A stretch of 45,492 nt of DNA from an uncultured Prevotella sp. (GTDB lineage: Bacteria; Bacteroidota; Bacteroidia; Bacteroidales; Bacteroidaceae): contig USDT01000022.1 in the NCBI GenBank assembly GCA_900553465.1, forward strand, positions 1 to 45,492, read 5' to 3'. The notes under the pieces are model-generated. The model had not been told where the DNA came from, did not search any database, and was given only the letters and a program-made list of their open reading frames with translations. A program made the position numbers and the translations under genes. Below are positions 34,669 through 42,640 of the stretch, one piece after another (position 1 is the first letter of the stretch; every line of letters begins with the position of its first letter).

Positions 34669-37317
34669 TCAGAGTTTCACGGTTTTGTACTTGCCGTTGT
34701 CCTTTATCTCGAACGAGTGGGTGCCTGCCTCAAGTTCCACTGTCGCCTGGTCTGCTGCGGCGTTAGGTATGGTGAGTGTGGCGGTAGTGTTCGACGGTAC
34801 TGTCACGGTGTATATTACCTTCTTACCCTTGCGTACCCACATCGACGCTATGTCGCCGTAGGGCGATGTGTGGTGTGCCTCGAAATGTTTCAGACCTTTC
34901 ACGAAGTTAGGACGCAGGTTGATGTGCTTGAAACCGGGCTGCTGCTCGTCTGGGAATATGCCTCCGAGTCCTTTGTACGGCCATGCGCCTATCTCTCCGA
35001 ACATGATGTGATTGTCCGATATGTCGCGTGTGGCTTTGAGATCCCAGTTCTCGAGCAGGGTGGTAGCGCCGTTCACAATCCACCATCCCCACGACGGATA
35101 AGTGTCCTGCACGGCTATGCGGTAGGCGTCGTCGGCATATCCGTTCTCGCTCAGGGCGTTCAGTATAGCCTTCGCTCCGTGCACACCCACGTCGAGGTGC
35201 CAGTCGTTGGCACGTACGTTCTCGGCGAGACGGGCAGCCACACGTGCCACCATGTCGTCGGGTACGACCTTCCACATCAGCGCGAGGCTCATCTCAGTCT
35301 GCGAGCCACTGGCGTATGTGGCCGTCTCGCGGTTGAGGAATTTGGCGTTTATGGCGTCGCGTATGTCGGCAGCCAGCTGTGCGTAATGTTTGTGGTCGGC
35401 CTCATGACCGAGTAGTGCCGCAGCCTTGGAGAGTATAGTCGCGTCGGCGAAGAAATAGATGGACGACGTGAGTTCCTTGTTGGAGCGTGTCTTCACAGGC
35501 ACCCAGTCGCCGCGTCCCCATGCTGAGAGATGTTCGGGACTGTTACTGTCCACATAGTCCACATAGCGTTTCATGTTGTCGTAGCAGTCGGCGAGCGGAC
35601 GTATGTCGCCGTAGAACAGATAGAGGTTCCACGGTATGATGGCTATTGTGCTTGTCCAGTCCAGACCGTTGTCTGTGCCGTATCCCCAGCCGTCGGTCGG
35701 TATGATGTCGGGCAGTACGCCGTTGGGCTGCTGCTCGTCGCGGTGGTCGGCGAGCCATTTCTCGTATATTGTTATGGCGTCATAGTTGTATAGTGATGTC
35801 TCGATGGCCAGGTGTCCGTCGCCCGTCCATCCGTTCTTCTCGCGCTGCGGACAGTCGGTGGGGTAGCCCATTAGATTGGAAATGTATGCCATGCGCGCCG
35901 CCTCCACGGTCTTGTCGAGCAATGGATTGGACGAGGCAATGCTTCCGGCGATGGCCACATCGCTGTGGGTGAAGTGGGCGGTGAGGCTGTTCTCGTCGAG
36001 CTGTATGGGGCGGTCGCTGTTCACCTGAACGTAGCGGAAGCCCTTATAGCTGAACTCCGCGCAGAAGGAATCGTCGCCTCCACTCAGCGTGAGTATATCG
36101 GTCTGGAAAGGTTCTGTCTGTTTGTCGCCACGGTAATATACGTCGATGTTCGACTGGTCGAGCGTGCCGTCGGCATGCAGACGCTCGCCGTGGCTTATGC
36201 GCAGGCGTGTACCTTTATCTCCTTTCACTCTGACGCTCGTCACACCTGCCATGTTGCGGCCGAAGTCATAGACGTATGTAGTGTCGTTGAGGCGCGTCAT
36301 CTTCACCGGACTGTGTGTCTCCGTCAGACGTATGGGCTCCATCTGCTGTGACCACACGAGCTGTGCCGGCGCGCTGCGGAAGCGCACTCCCTGCCACTTT
36401 GAGTCGTCAAACTGCGGTGTGTCCCAGCCCTGCTGCACGAGGTTGAAGTCGTAGTGCTCGCCCGTATATATGTTGTTGTAGATGAGCGGTCCGCCCGATG
36501 TGCGCCAGCTTAGGTCGGTTGCCACGGTCTGTGTGGTGCCGTCGGTGTAGGTCACAACGACGTCCATGCAGAACGTGGGACGGTTGCGCCACGGAGCACG
36601 GTCGAAGTCCCATACGGCCAGTGCCTGATGGTTGTACCATCCGTTGCCCAACACCACTCCGAGAGCGTTGCGGCCACTGTGGAGCAGCGGCGTTATGTCG
36701 AACGTGACGTAGGAGCAGCGGCGGTCGTAGCGCGTATATACAGGATCGAGGAAATGGTCGCCGACTCTCTGTCCGTTCACAGATAGGACGAACAGACCGC
36801 CCGCGGAGATGTATGCGCGTGCCGACTTTATGCTCTTGGTGGCATCGAATGTCTTTCTGAAATAAGGCGCGGCGCGGTGGTTCTTGTCGTGCCCGTCGCT
36901 TATCCATGCTCCGTGCCACCGGCCCATGAGGCCTGTCTCAAAGCGTGCCACGTCGGAGTTAGCGGTGTTGCCCTTGCCGTCGGTCACGCTCACACGCCAG
37001 AAATATACTGTCGTAGGCCGGAGCTTCTCGCCGCCATACACGGCCATGCGCTGCCCGGAGGCCACACGTCCGCTCTGCCATGCCGAGCCTTTGCCTGCGG
37101 CCACTGCCGCACTGTCGGTGCCCACGGTTATCTCGTAGGCAGACTGCTCCATGCCTTCGGCACACCACTCCAGACGTGGCGCAGCGTCGTCAACGCCCAG
37201 CGGGTTTGCCAGGTGGTTCACTCTCAGATTGTCGGGCTGCGGTGTCTGTGCGGCCCCTGTCGTCATCGACAGCGCCAGTGTGAGCGCCGTCAGCATAATT
37301 CTGTTCATTGTCTTCAT
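34669..37317 (-). CDS. GH78 family alpha-L-rhamnosidase, secreted
   Basis: An 882-residue glycoside hydrolase of family 78 that removes terminal alpha-L-rhamnose from glycans such as pectic rhamnogalacturonan or plant glycosides. A signal peptide covers about 1-23 (LTALTLALSMTTGAA). An FN3-like domain lies near 25-130 (PQPDNLRVNHLANPLGVDDA, WRVSVTDGKGN) and the rhamnosidase N-terminal beta-sandwich near 135-330. A further beta domain leads to the (alpha/alpha)6 barrel with YPTDCPQREKNGWTGDGHL near 484-502, where the acidic catalytic residues of the family lie. WGWWIVNGATTLLENW and HIMFGEIGAWPYKGLGG are typical later blocks. A C-terminal beta domain completes it. The gene is flanked by repeat copy C on its upstream side and is not clearly in an operon. 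Confidence 0.93.
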   Translation of the reverse strand: MKTMNRIMLTALTLALSMTTGAAQTPQPDNLRVNHLANPLGVDDAAPRLEWCAEGMEQSAYEITVGTDSAAVAAGKGSAWQSGRVASGQRMAVYGGEKLRPTTVYFWRVSVTDGKGNTANSDVARFETGLMGRWHGAWISDGHDKNHRAAPYFRKTFDATKSIKSARAYISAGGLFVLSVNGQRVGDHFLDPVYTRYDRRCSYVTFDITPLLHSGRNALGVVLGNGWYNHQALAVWDFDRAPWRNRPTFCMDVVVTYTDGTTQTVATDLSWRTSGGPLIYNNIYTGEHYDFNLVQQGWDTPQFDDSKWQGVRFRSAPAQLVWSQQMEPIRLTETHSPVKMTRLNDTTYVYDFGRNMAGVTSVRVKGDKGTRLRISHGERLHADGTLDQSNIDVYYRGDKQTEPFQTDILTLSGGDDSFCAEFSYKGFRYVQVNSDRPIQLDENSLTAHFTHSDVAIAGSIASSNPLLDKTVEAARMAYISNLMGYPTDCPQREKNGWTGDGHLAIETSLYNYDAITIYEKWLADHRDEQQPNGVLPDIIPTDGWGYGTDNGLDWTSTIAIIPWNLYLFYGDIRPLADCYDNMKRYVDYVDSNSPEHLSAWGRGDWVPVKTRSNKELTSSIYFFADATILSKAAALLGHEADHKHYAQLAADIRDAINAKFLNRETATYASGSQTEMSLALMWKVVPDDMVARVAARLAENVRANDWHLDVGVHGAKAILNALSENGYADDAYRIAVQDTYPSWGWWIVNGATTLLENWDLKATRDISDNHIMFGEIGAWPYKGLGGIFPDEQQPGFKHINLRPNFVKGLKHFEAHHTSPYGDIASMWVRKGKKVIYTVTVPSNTTATLTIPNAAADQATVELEAGTHSFEIKDNGKYKTVKL

Positions 37318-37336
37318 CAGGTTTATGGTTACTGTG

Positions 37337-37344
37337 CGAAATTA
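37337..37344 (-). promoter_or_regulatory. Possible -7 box of the rhamnosidase gene
   Basis: Minus-strand TAATTTCG matches seven of eight bases of TAnnTTTG, 20 bases before the ATG. No clear -33 element is seen. Confidence 0.3.
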
Positions 37345-37567
37345 CATAAAAAATCTGACATGATGAATAAAATGTTGGTATATGAACTATACTTTCTGAT
37401 TGTGACTGGTTATTAACGGTTCGACGTCTTACTTACCGCTCTCTTGCCGGGCTGCCAGTCCGATGCTTTATACCGATGTAACCAGCCACGCCTTTAATAA
37501 AAAATGACATACGGACTGTACGGCAATAAAACGAAATTCACATGGCGTATAATGTCCGATTCGGGTT
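37345..37567. other. Intergenic stretch between the rhamnosidase promoter region and repeat copy C
   Basis: About 220 bases of upstream sequence with no recognised gene, hairpin or motif. Confidence 0.4.
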
Positions 37568-38050
37568 AAATCGATATGGGCAACTTTCAGATTGTAACCG
37601 GATTTTCATTTTCCGGTCCTAGTTTTCGGTTCTACCCCGAAAAATAATCGAATATTTGCGGACTGACTTTCCTTCGGCCGCAAATACGCGAATTATAAGA
37701 GGATATTGCAAGTTGTTGATTAGTAATTACTTATGTCCGACGGACACTTTCTTACATTGCAATAAGCACCATTTCAGCACGTGATTAAGCCCATATCAGG
37801 GGCTGAAATGAACCAGATCGCACCCTATAATGGACTGAATCAGACCATGAAACGGGCATTATCGGAAGGTCAGATGAATGATTCCGGAATATGGTATGGG
37901 GTATAGCAAAATACAGTCCGGTCTGAAAGAGTCTTTATTATATGTGGTCTGACATTTCTCCACACCTGTTTTCCGAATTTATTTTGTCAAAAAAAAGTCA
38001 AGAAAAATTGTAAGTCAGTTGCCGGAGTTTTCTTTGAAAACGCTGATATC
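37568..38050 (+). repeat. Dispersed non-coding repeat, copy C (full length)
   Basis: About 483 bases, collinear with copy B. GATATGGGCAACTTTCAG begins it (37573-37590). GGTTCTACCCCGAAAAATAA is at 37628-37647. The hairpin is ATTTGCGG/CCGCAAAT (37654-37661 with 37678-37685). ATTTCAGC/GCTGAAAT (37771-37778 with 37802-37809) forms the second inverted repeat. CCATGAAACGGGCATTATCG lies near 37846-37865. The T/A-rich end with GTCAAGAAAAATTGTAAG lies near 37997-38014. Tail homology to copy B ends at about 38050. No coding capacity. Confidence 0.85.
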
Positions 38051-38196
38051 AGCAGTGAGGAGAAGCGCGGAAGAATGTCAGGAAAAGGTTGTGGAGATAG
38101 ACATCTTTTCGGGCAATGAGGCAACCGGATGCAAATGCACAGGAATAGGGGATGACGTATTGCCGTCTGTGGTACGGCCGCTTATCCGGAATGAAA

Positions 38197-38224
38197 AAAG
38201 CGGACACGTGTATGTGCCCGCTTT
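38197..38224 (-). terminator. Intrinsic terminator after the C10 protease gene
   Basis: On the minus strand AAAGCGGGCAC (38224-38214) pairs with GTGTCCGCTTT (38207-38197), one wobble, 6-base loop, followed by TTTCATTC. It lies 33 bases beyond the stop codon. Confidence 0.8.
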
Positions 38225-38256
38225 CTTAAGTTATAATTGTCAATTAACAATTGCTT

Positions 38257-39912
38257 TTATTTCACGAATTTCTTTCCGTTTCTGATGTAGATACCGTCTT
38301 TCAGCACACTTGCATCCGTACCCATGTAGCGGCCGTCGATGCTGTAGATGCGGTTGTCGGCTTTCTTCTCAACTGTCGGCACGTTGTCGATGGCAGTTGT
38401 CCAGTTGGAGTTGTTTTCAGCTCTGAGAGTGACATTGCTTCCGTTCTTCACGAGAATGTAGCTGTTGTTCACAGTCTCCTTGCTGCGTACGGGCTGCCAG
38501 TCGGTTTCGAGTTCCGATTTTGTTGCGAGATACAGACGGTAGCTTCCGTCGGCCAGAGAAGAGTATGAGGCCGGTGCATTGCTGAAACGCAGACCCTGAA
38601 GATAAGGAACGGCGGTGAGGTTAGCCTCGTCGGCAATCACTGAAAGTGTTGTCTGGGCGCCTGTATTCATGTCGCCTGCCATGAGTGCGAGCTTGCCTGT
38701 GAAGTCGTCCACGTCGACATTGTATATTCCTTCACATCCTGCCAGAAGGTTAGAGCCGGATTTTGTTATGGTGAGGTTGTAGCCCAGACCCCAGAGTGAG
38801 TGGTATGTGCCGTTGTATGTCTCGTCGTCGGGTGTGCGTACAGTTACCATGTCCTGACCGCTTGTGTAACCGTCGAGCTCGGCAATGTTGAAGAATCCGT
38901 TGTCATTTCCGCCCCAACCCCAGTTTACGTGTACAAGTCCGTTCTCGTCATATCCGTCGAGTACGAAAGAGTGGCCGCCGCTTTTTGACTGGCCTCCGTA
39001 GAGAATAGGACATCCGTCGCTAAGTTCACGGAATACCATGTTCATCCATTCGTCAACAGGGAATACCTCGCGTGTATAGAGCTTTATATTTTCGTCATAG
39101 AGGAAATATTTGCGCAGTGCACGGCAAGCGTCGGCACTGAAGGCACCACTACCGGTTGTGGTGTAGTGCATCTCGACTGACACGCCACAGTGGTACATCA
39201 GCTTTGCGATAGCGTTGGCCTGTACATCTGTGTAGCTTCCGGGTGTATATACGGGCAGCATGTTGTCATAGTCGTATGTTGTTTCAAAGTTTGCAGATGG
39301 TCTTACTGTTCCATAGCCTTCTTCCGAAGTGTATGTATAAGAATAATGGCCGCTTCCTTTGATAGGATATTTGTGATAATACATTATCTGGGCCATGGCT
39401 GTTGCCACGCATCCAGTAACGTAGTTGTATTTCTTGCTGCCTACTGTGTAGGTAGGACACATGAGATTGAACGGTGCATCCTGATTCCAGCGTGTGGTGA
39501 GCAGTTCGTCCACACGGTCTTTGTATTCTGCAGAAGGCTGCACTTTAGCAGGCTGCTGTCCTTCTTCGAGTTTTTTCTCTAATGAAGCATTAATGGCTTC
39601 CATCCACCAAAGAAATGCCGGTGCAGGGTTATCTGTAAGTGTAGCGTCACTGTATCCGAGCACAGGTGAGAATGTGTCGTCGTTGGCTATAACAGCATAT
39701 CCACCGTCGGTATATCCCATTACGGTGATCTGGGTGTTCTGGCGCAATACTTTTAGAGCTGAGGATTTCTTGGCTCGTACTGATTGGGCCAGTGATTTTG
39801 TTTTGAGAGCTTTTTCCGCTTCCATACGCAATTGTGCTGATGTACGCGGTTTGGCTGTCATTGTGCATGCTACTGCCAATAGTAACATGAATATTAAAGA
39901 TTGTCTTTTCAT
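38257..39912 (-). CDS. C10 family (streptopain-like) cysteine protease, secreted
   Basis: A 551-residue exported papain-fold protease precursor of MEROPS family C10. A signal peptide covers about 1-20 (LIFMLLLAVACTMTA). An inhibitory Spi/propeptide-like domain follows (about 25-130). The catalytic domain has C168 in VTGCVATAMAQIMYYHKYP and H314 in SGGHSFVLDGYD. HVNWGWGGND (328-337) holds the residues that complete the active site. Both catalytic residues are intact. A beta-rich C-terminal region ends in IYSIDGRYMG...GIYIRNGKKFVK, resembling a sorting tail. Bacteroides relatives can activate host or bacterial protein precursors. It is downstream of the susCD operon but separated by a terminator. 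Confidence 0.92.
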   Translation of the reverse strand: MKRQSLIFMLLLAVACTMTAKPRTSAQLRMEAEKALKTKSLAQSVRAKKSSALKVLRQNTQITVMGYTDGGYAVIANDDTFSPVLGYSDATLTDNPAPAFLWWMEAINASLEKKLEEGQQPAKVQPSAEYKDRVDELLTTRWNQDAPFNLMCPTYTVGSKKYNYVTGCVATAMAQIMYYHKYPIKGSGHYSYTYTSEEGYGTVRPSANFETTYDYDNMLPVYTPGSYTDVQANAIAKLMYHCGVSVEMHYTTTGSGAFSADACRALRKYFLYDENIKLYTREVFPVDEWMNMVFRELSDGCPILYGGQSKSGGHSFVLDGYDENGLVHVNWGWGGNDNGFFNIAELDGYTSGQDMVTVRTPDDETYNGTYHSLWGLGYNLTITKSGSNLLAGCEGIYNVDVDDFTGKLALMAGDMNTGAQTTLSVIADEANLTAVPYLQGLRFSNAPASYSSLADGSYRLYLATKSELETDWQPVRSKETVNNSYILVKNGSNVTLRAENNSNWTTAIDNVPTVEKKADNRIYSIDGRYMGTDASVLKDGIYIRNGKKFVK

Positions 39913-39976
39913 ATTATAACAGTGTTATTTGGTTTATGATATTTATGTGTTAATGCCATCTTGTTAAAAACATAAA

Positions 39977-40013
39977 GGCGGGTTGCAGGACTCAGTCGTC
40001 CGGACAACCCGCC
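39977..40013 (-). terminator. Intrinsic terminator of the susC-susD-lipoprotein operon
   Basis: On the minus strand GGCGGGTTG (40013-40005) pairs with CAACCCGCC (39985-39977), with a possible inner GGAC/GTCC helix, followed by TTTATGTTTTT. It separates the operon from the C10 protease gene. Confidence 0.8.
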
Positions 40014-40055
40014 TTCAATGTTTTATTTATGTCCTGCTTTGACAGGCATATAGGC

Positions 40056-40991
40056 TTAGTTCTTTGTGAGTGTTATCTCGTAGAGCTGATCCCAGAAACC
40101 TGCTCCCGGCTGATAGAGATAGAGGTTCTTGTTTTCCGGGAATACGATAGTCTCAGGGAGAACATCACCTTCGCCAAGAGCCCACGGTGCAGTAATATCG
40201 TCAAATGTTATCTGACTGCCGTTGTCTGTTGCCCATGTCCACTGGTACTGATCTCCGTATGAAGCAACGAGATCGCCGCAGATGAAGCCCAGTGTTCCCT
40301 GTTTTGTCTCCTTGTCGAAGCTGTAACGGAAACGCCATGAGCAGTCGAGGCTTATACCAACATTGAACATTCCCGGGCAAGATGCTGTGAGTATGTGGTC
40401 GTAGTCGGCGTTTTCTTCGTCTGTTGTACCACTGATTGTTACTTCAGCAGAGAAGTCGTTGTACTCACCAGGAACAGGATAGCCCTGATCGTCGAACACT
40501 GGCTGTTTAGCATTGAGTGTCCATTTTCCGAAGAATTTTTCGTATATGAGGGCATCATTGTCGCGCAGTGTGATCTGTATTGTCTTGTTGCCTGTAATCT
40601 CAGCACCTTTTGCTGATTCGATAGTGATGCTGAATGTACGGTTCTCGTTGATTGTCTGATCATCTACAGTCTTGAGTTCTACATTCAGAACGCCACTGTT
40701 CAATGTGTCTGCTTTCAGAGTGAGTGTCTTAGTTGTGATCATGTAGTTCACATCCTCTTTTGCAGGATTGTTGCCAACTTCTGCAGTGCTTATAGTGACT
40801 TTTACATCACCATCGCGCAGACCGTTGATTTTGATTGGCACGTTCACATAACCAGTGTTTTCTTTTACGGTCAGTTCTGAATTCTCGAATCCAAGAGTAA
40901 CCTCACCGTTGCCGTTGTAGTTCTCGTCGTCAGAGCAGGCTGCGAACAACGACATAACGGCAGCAAACATGAATAATTTTATATATTTCAT
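40056..40991 (-). CDS. Surface lipoprotein with Calx-beta-like domain, third gene of the susCD operon
   Basis: A 311-residue lipoprotein. The lipobox LFAAC places the lipid on C19, and SDDENYNGNG follows as a linker typical of Bacteroidetes lipoproteins. Residues about 30-150 look like a Calx-beta-type domain (VNVPIKINGLRDGDVKVTIS, ENRTFSITIESAKG, NKTIQITLRDND). The remaining ~160 residues form an unassigned beta-rich domain with FFGKWTLNAKQP at its start and many aromatic residues. Its position, 106 bases after susD and before a terminator, is that of a SusE/SusF-like surface glycan-binding protein. That role is inferred from position. It could equally bind protein or calcium. Confidence 0.75.
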   Translation of the reverse strand: MKYIKLFMFAAVMSLFAACSDDENYNGNGEVTLGFENSELTVKENTGYVNVPIKINGLRDGDVKVTISTAEVGNNPAKEDVNYMITTKTLTLKADTLNSGVLNVELKTVDDQTINENRTFSITIESAKGAEITGNKTIQITLRDNDALIYEKFFGKWTLNAKQPVFDDQGYPVPGEYNDFSAEVTISGTTDEENADYDHILTASCPGMFNVGISLDCSWRFRYSFDKETKQGTLGFICGDLVASYGDQYQWTWATDNGSQITFDDITAPWALGEGDVLPETIVFPENKNLYLYQPGAGFWDQLYEITLTKN

Positions 40992-41097
40992 TTTGTTTGT
41001 TTTAATTATTTGTTTTTATTGTGCATTACAGGATCATGAAAGGATTATGAATGTGTGTTTCTTCAATCATCCATCCGCAATCCTGTATGCGTAAGCA

Positions 41098-42612
41098 TTA
41101 ATAGCCCGGATTCTGAACAACCTTCTTATTCACGTCGATCTCGTGCTTCGGTATCGGCCAAGTGAACTTCTTCTCATCTACAGGACGAGACAGCTCTGTT
41201 GTATTAGCGCCTGGCAGGTTGCAGATGCTTTCGTCCTGAGGTACGCCACGTTTCATCTCTATATGCCAACGCTTGATATCGAAGAGGCGTGAACCTTCTG
41301 CTACCATTTCACGTGTGCGCTCGTTCTGAAGTTCTGTCCATGCTGTTGTTTCGTTGAACTGACGCTCCTCGTAACCACCTATACGCTTAGAGAGAAGTTC
41401 GTTGAGATAAGCATTGTACTTTTCTGTCTTAGAAGATTTTATGCTTGCCTCAATTGCAATAAGATACATCTCTGCAATACGGAATACTTTCGGCTCGATA
41501 GTGAAGCGTGCATATTCATAACCGTCGAACTCGTTATAAAGACGTCCATGGTCAACATATTTGTTCAGAGCATATACAGTTGCACTTGCACCTGATGTGG
41601 TGTTGATCTGAACCTGATTGAAGTATACAGTTTTACGATAGTCGTTGTCACTGTAAAGATCTACAAGAGTCTGTGTCGGAATGTAGTCAGGTGTTCCGTC
41701 TGTTGCATAAGGCTGATAACGTGTACCTGAAGCTGCAGGAAGCTCATCACGAGAAGCTACTGCAAGCTGGAATATTGTCTCCATTCCGGCATCTTCCTGC
41801 CAAAGAGCTTTCAATTCGTCAACACCATCAGCAAGAGCATATGTACCAGAAGTGATGAGTGATTCTGCATATTTCAGAGCATCATCGTAGTTGTCCATGG
41901 CAAGAGCCTGACGTGCACGCAGAGCAGTGATGGCGTCCGGTGTAACATATACACTGAGCGGAGCGTTTGTCTCGCTGATGTATTTAGCTGCGCTGTCGAG
42001 GTCTTCTGTAACTTGTGTCATGGTCTGTGCCAGTGTCTTACGGCCAGGGTATGTACTTGCATCTGCAGAAGGTGCATAATCAAGACGATAAGAAACACCA
42101 GTATTTTCATTATTGGCAGTTGCTGCATCATAGTCTGCGCAGAAATACTGTGAAAGCATGAAGATACAGTATGCACGCATGAAGAAAGCGTCTCCTTTAG
42201 CTGCTTTCACATTCTGCATAGCAGCTGCTGTGAAAACGTTGCTGTTAGACATATCGCATTTGTTGTAGCCGTCTATGATGTAGTTGGCGCGAGCGATGAT
42301 AGCCTGATAATTGCCGTAAACGGTAGAGAAGTATCCTGCGGATGTAGTGAAATCCCATGTATACATGTCACCGAGTGTGTTTGAGAAACCGGTTACAGCA
42401 TTGAAACCGTCGCACTGTATTTCAGATGCATTGTAGAAGTTGTCACCTCCTACAGAAGAACGCAGTCCGGCATAAAGACCTACACGTGCATTTGCAAAGT
42501 CTGTCGGGGTCTGAAGCGCTTCCGTATCAGGAAGAGCGTCATACGGTTCCTTGTCCATATCGCAAGAAACCAGACCCGCTGTCAATGCAAGTAATAAATA
42601 TATTTTTTTCAT
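41098..42612 (-). CDS. SusD/RagB family nutrient-binding outer membrane lipoprotein
   Basis: A 504-residue SusD-like lipoprotein, the lid that covers the SusC transporter and binds substrate at the cell surface. The lipobox LVSC gives lipidation at C17. The SusD-like N-terminal region (TDFANARVGLYAGLR) precedes the TPR-type helices (AAKGDAFFMRAYCIFMLSQYF). The C-terminal RagB/SusD signature includes FNETTAWTELQNERTREMVA, EGSRLFDIKRW and TWPIPKHEIDVNKKVVQNPGY, the last being the classic PIP-E-N-xx-QNPGY ending. Length is typical. susC lies 28 bases upstream. The substrate cannot be deduced from sequence. Confidence 0.96.
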   Translation of the reverse strand: MKKIYLLLALTAGLVSCDMDKEPYDALPDTEALQTPTDFANARVGLYAGLRSSVGGDNFYNASEIQCDGFNAVTGFSNTLGDMYTWDFTTSAGYFSTVYGNYQAIIARANYIIDGYNKCDMSNSNVFTAAAMQNVKAAKGDAFFMRAYCIFMLSQYFCADYDAATANNENTGVSYRLDYAPSADASTYPGRKTLAQTMTQVTEDLDSAAKYISETNAPLSVYVTPDAITALRARQALAMDNYDDALKYAESLITSGTYALADGVDELKALWQEDAGMETIFQLAVASRDELPAASGTRYQPYATDGTPDYIPTQTLVDLYSDNDYRKTVYFNQVQINTTSGASATVYALNKYVDHGRLYNEFDGYEYARFTIEPKVFRIAEMYLIAIEASIKSSKTEKYNAYLNELLSKRIGGYEERQFNETTAWTELQNERTREMVAEGSRLFDIKRWHIEMKRGVPQDESICNLPGANTTELSRPVDEKKFTWPIPKHEIDVNKKVVQNPGY

Positions 42613-42640
42613 TTTATTTCCTTTTTACTTATTTTTATTT

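Noticed and set aside
38019..38285. 88-codon frame after repeat copy C
   Set aside because: Begins in the repeat tail, crosses the C10 terminator and enters the antisense of the protease gene.
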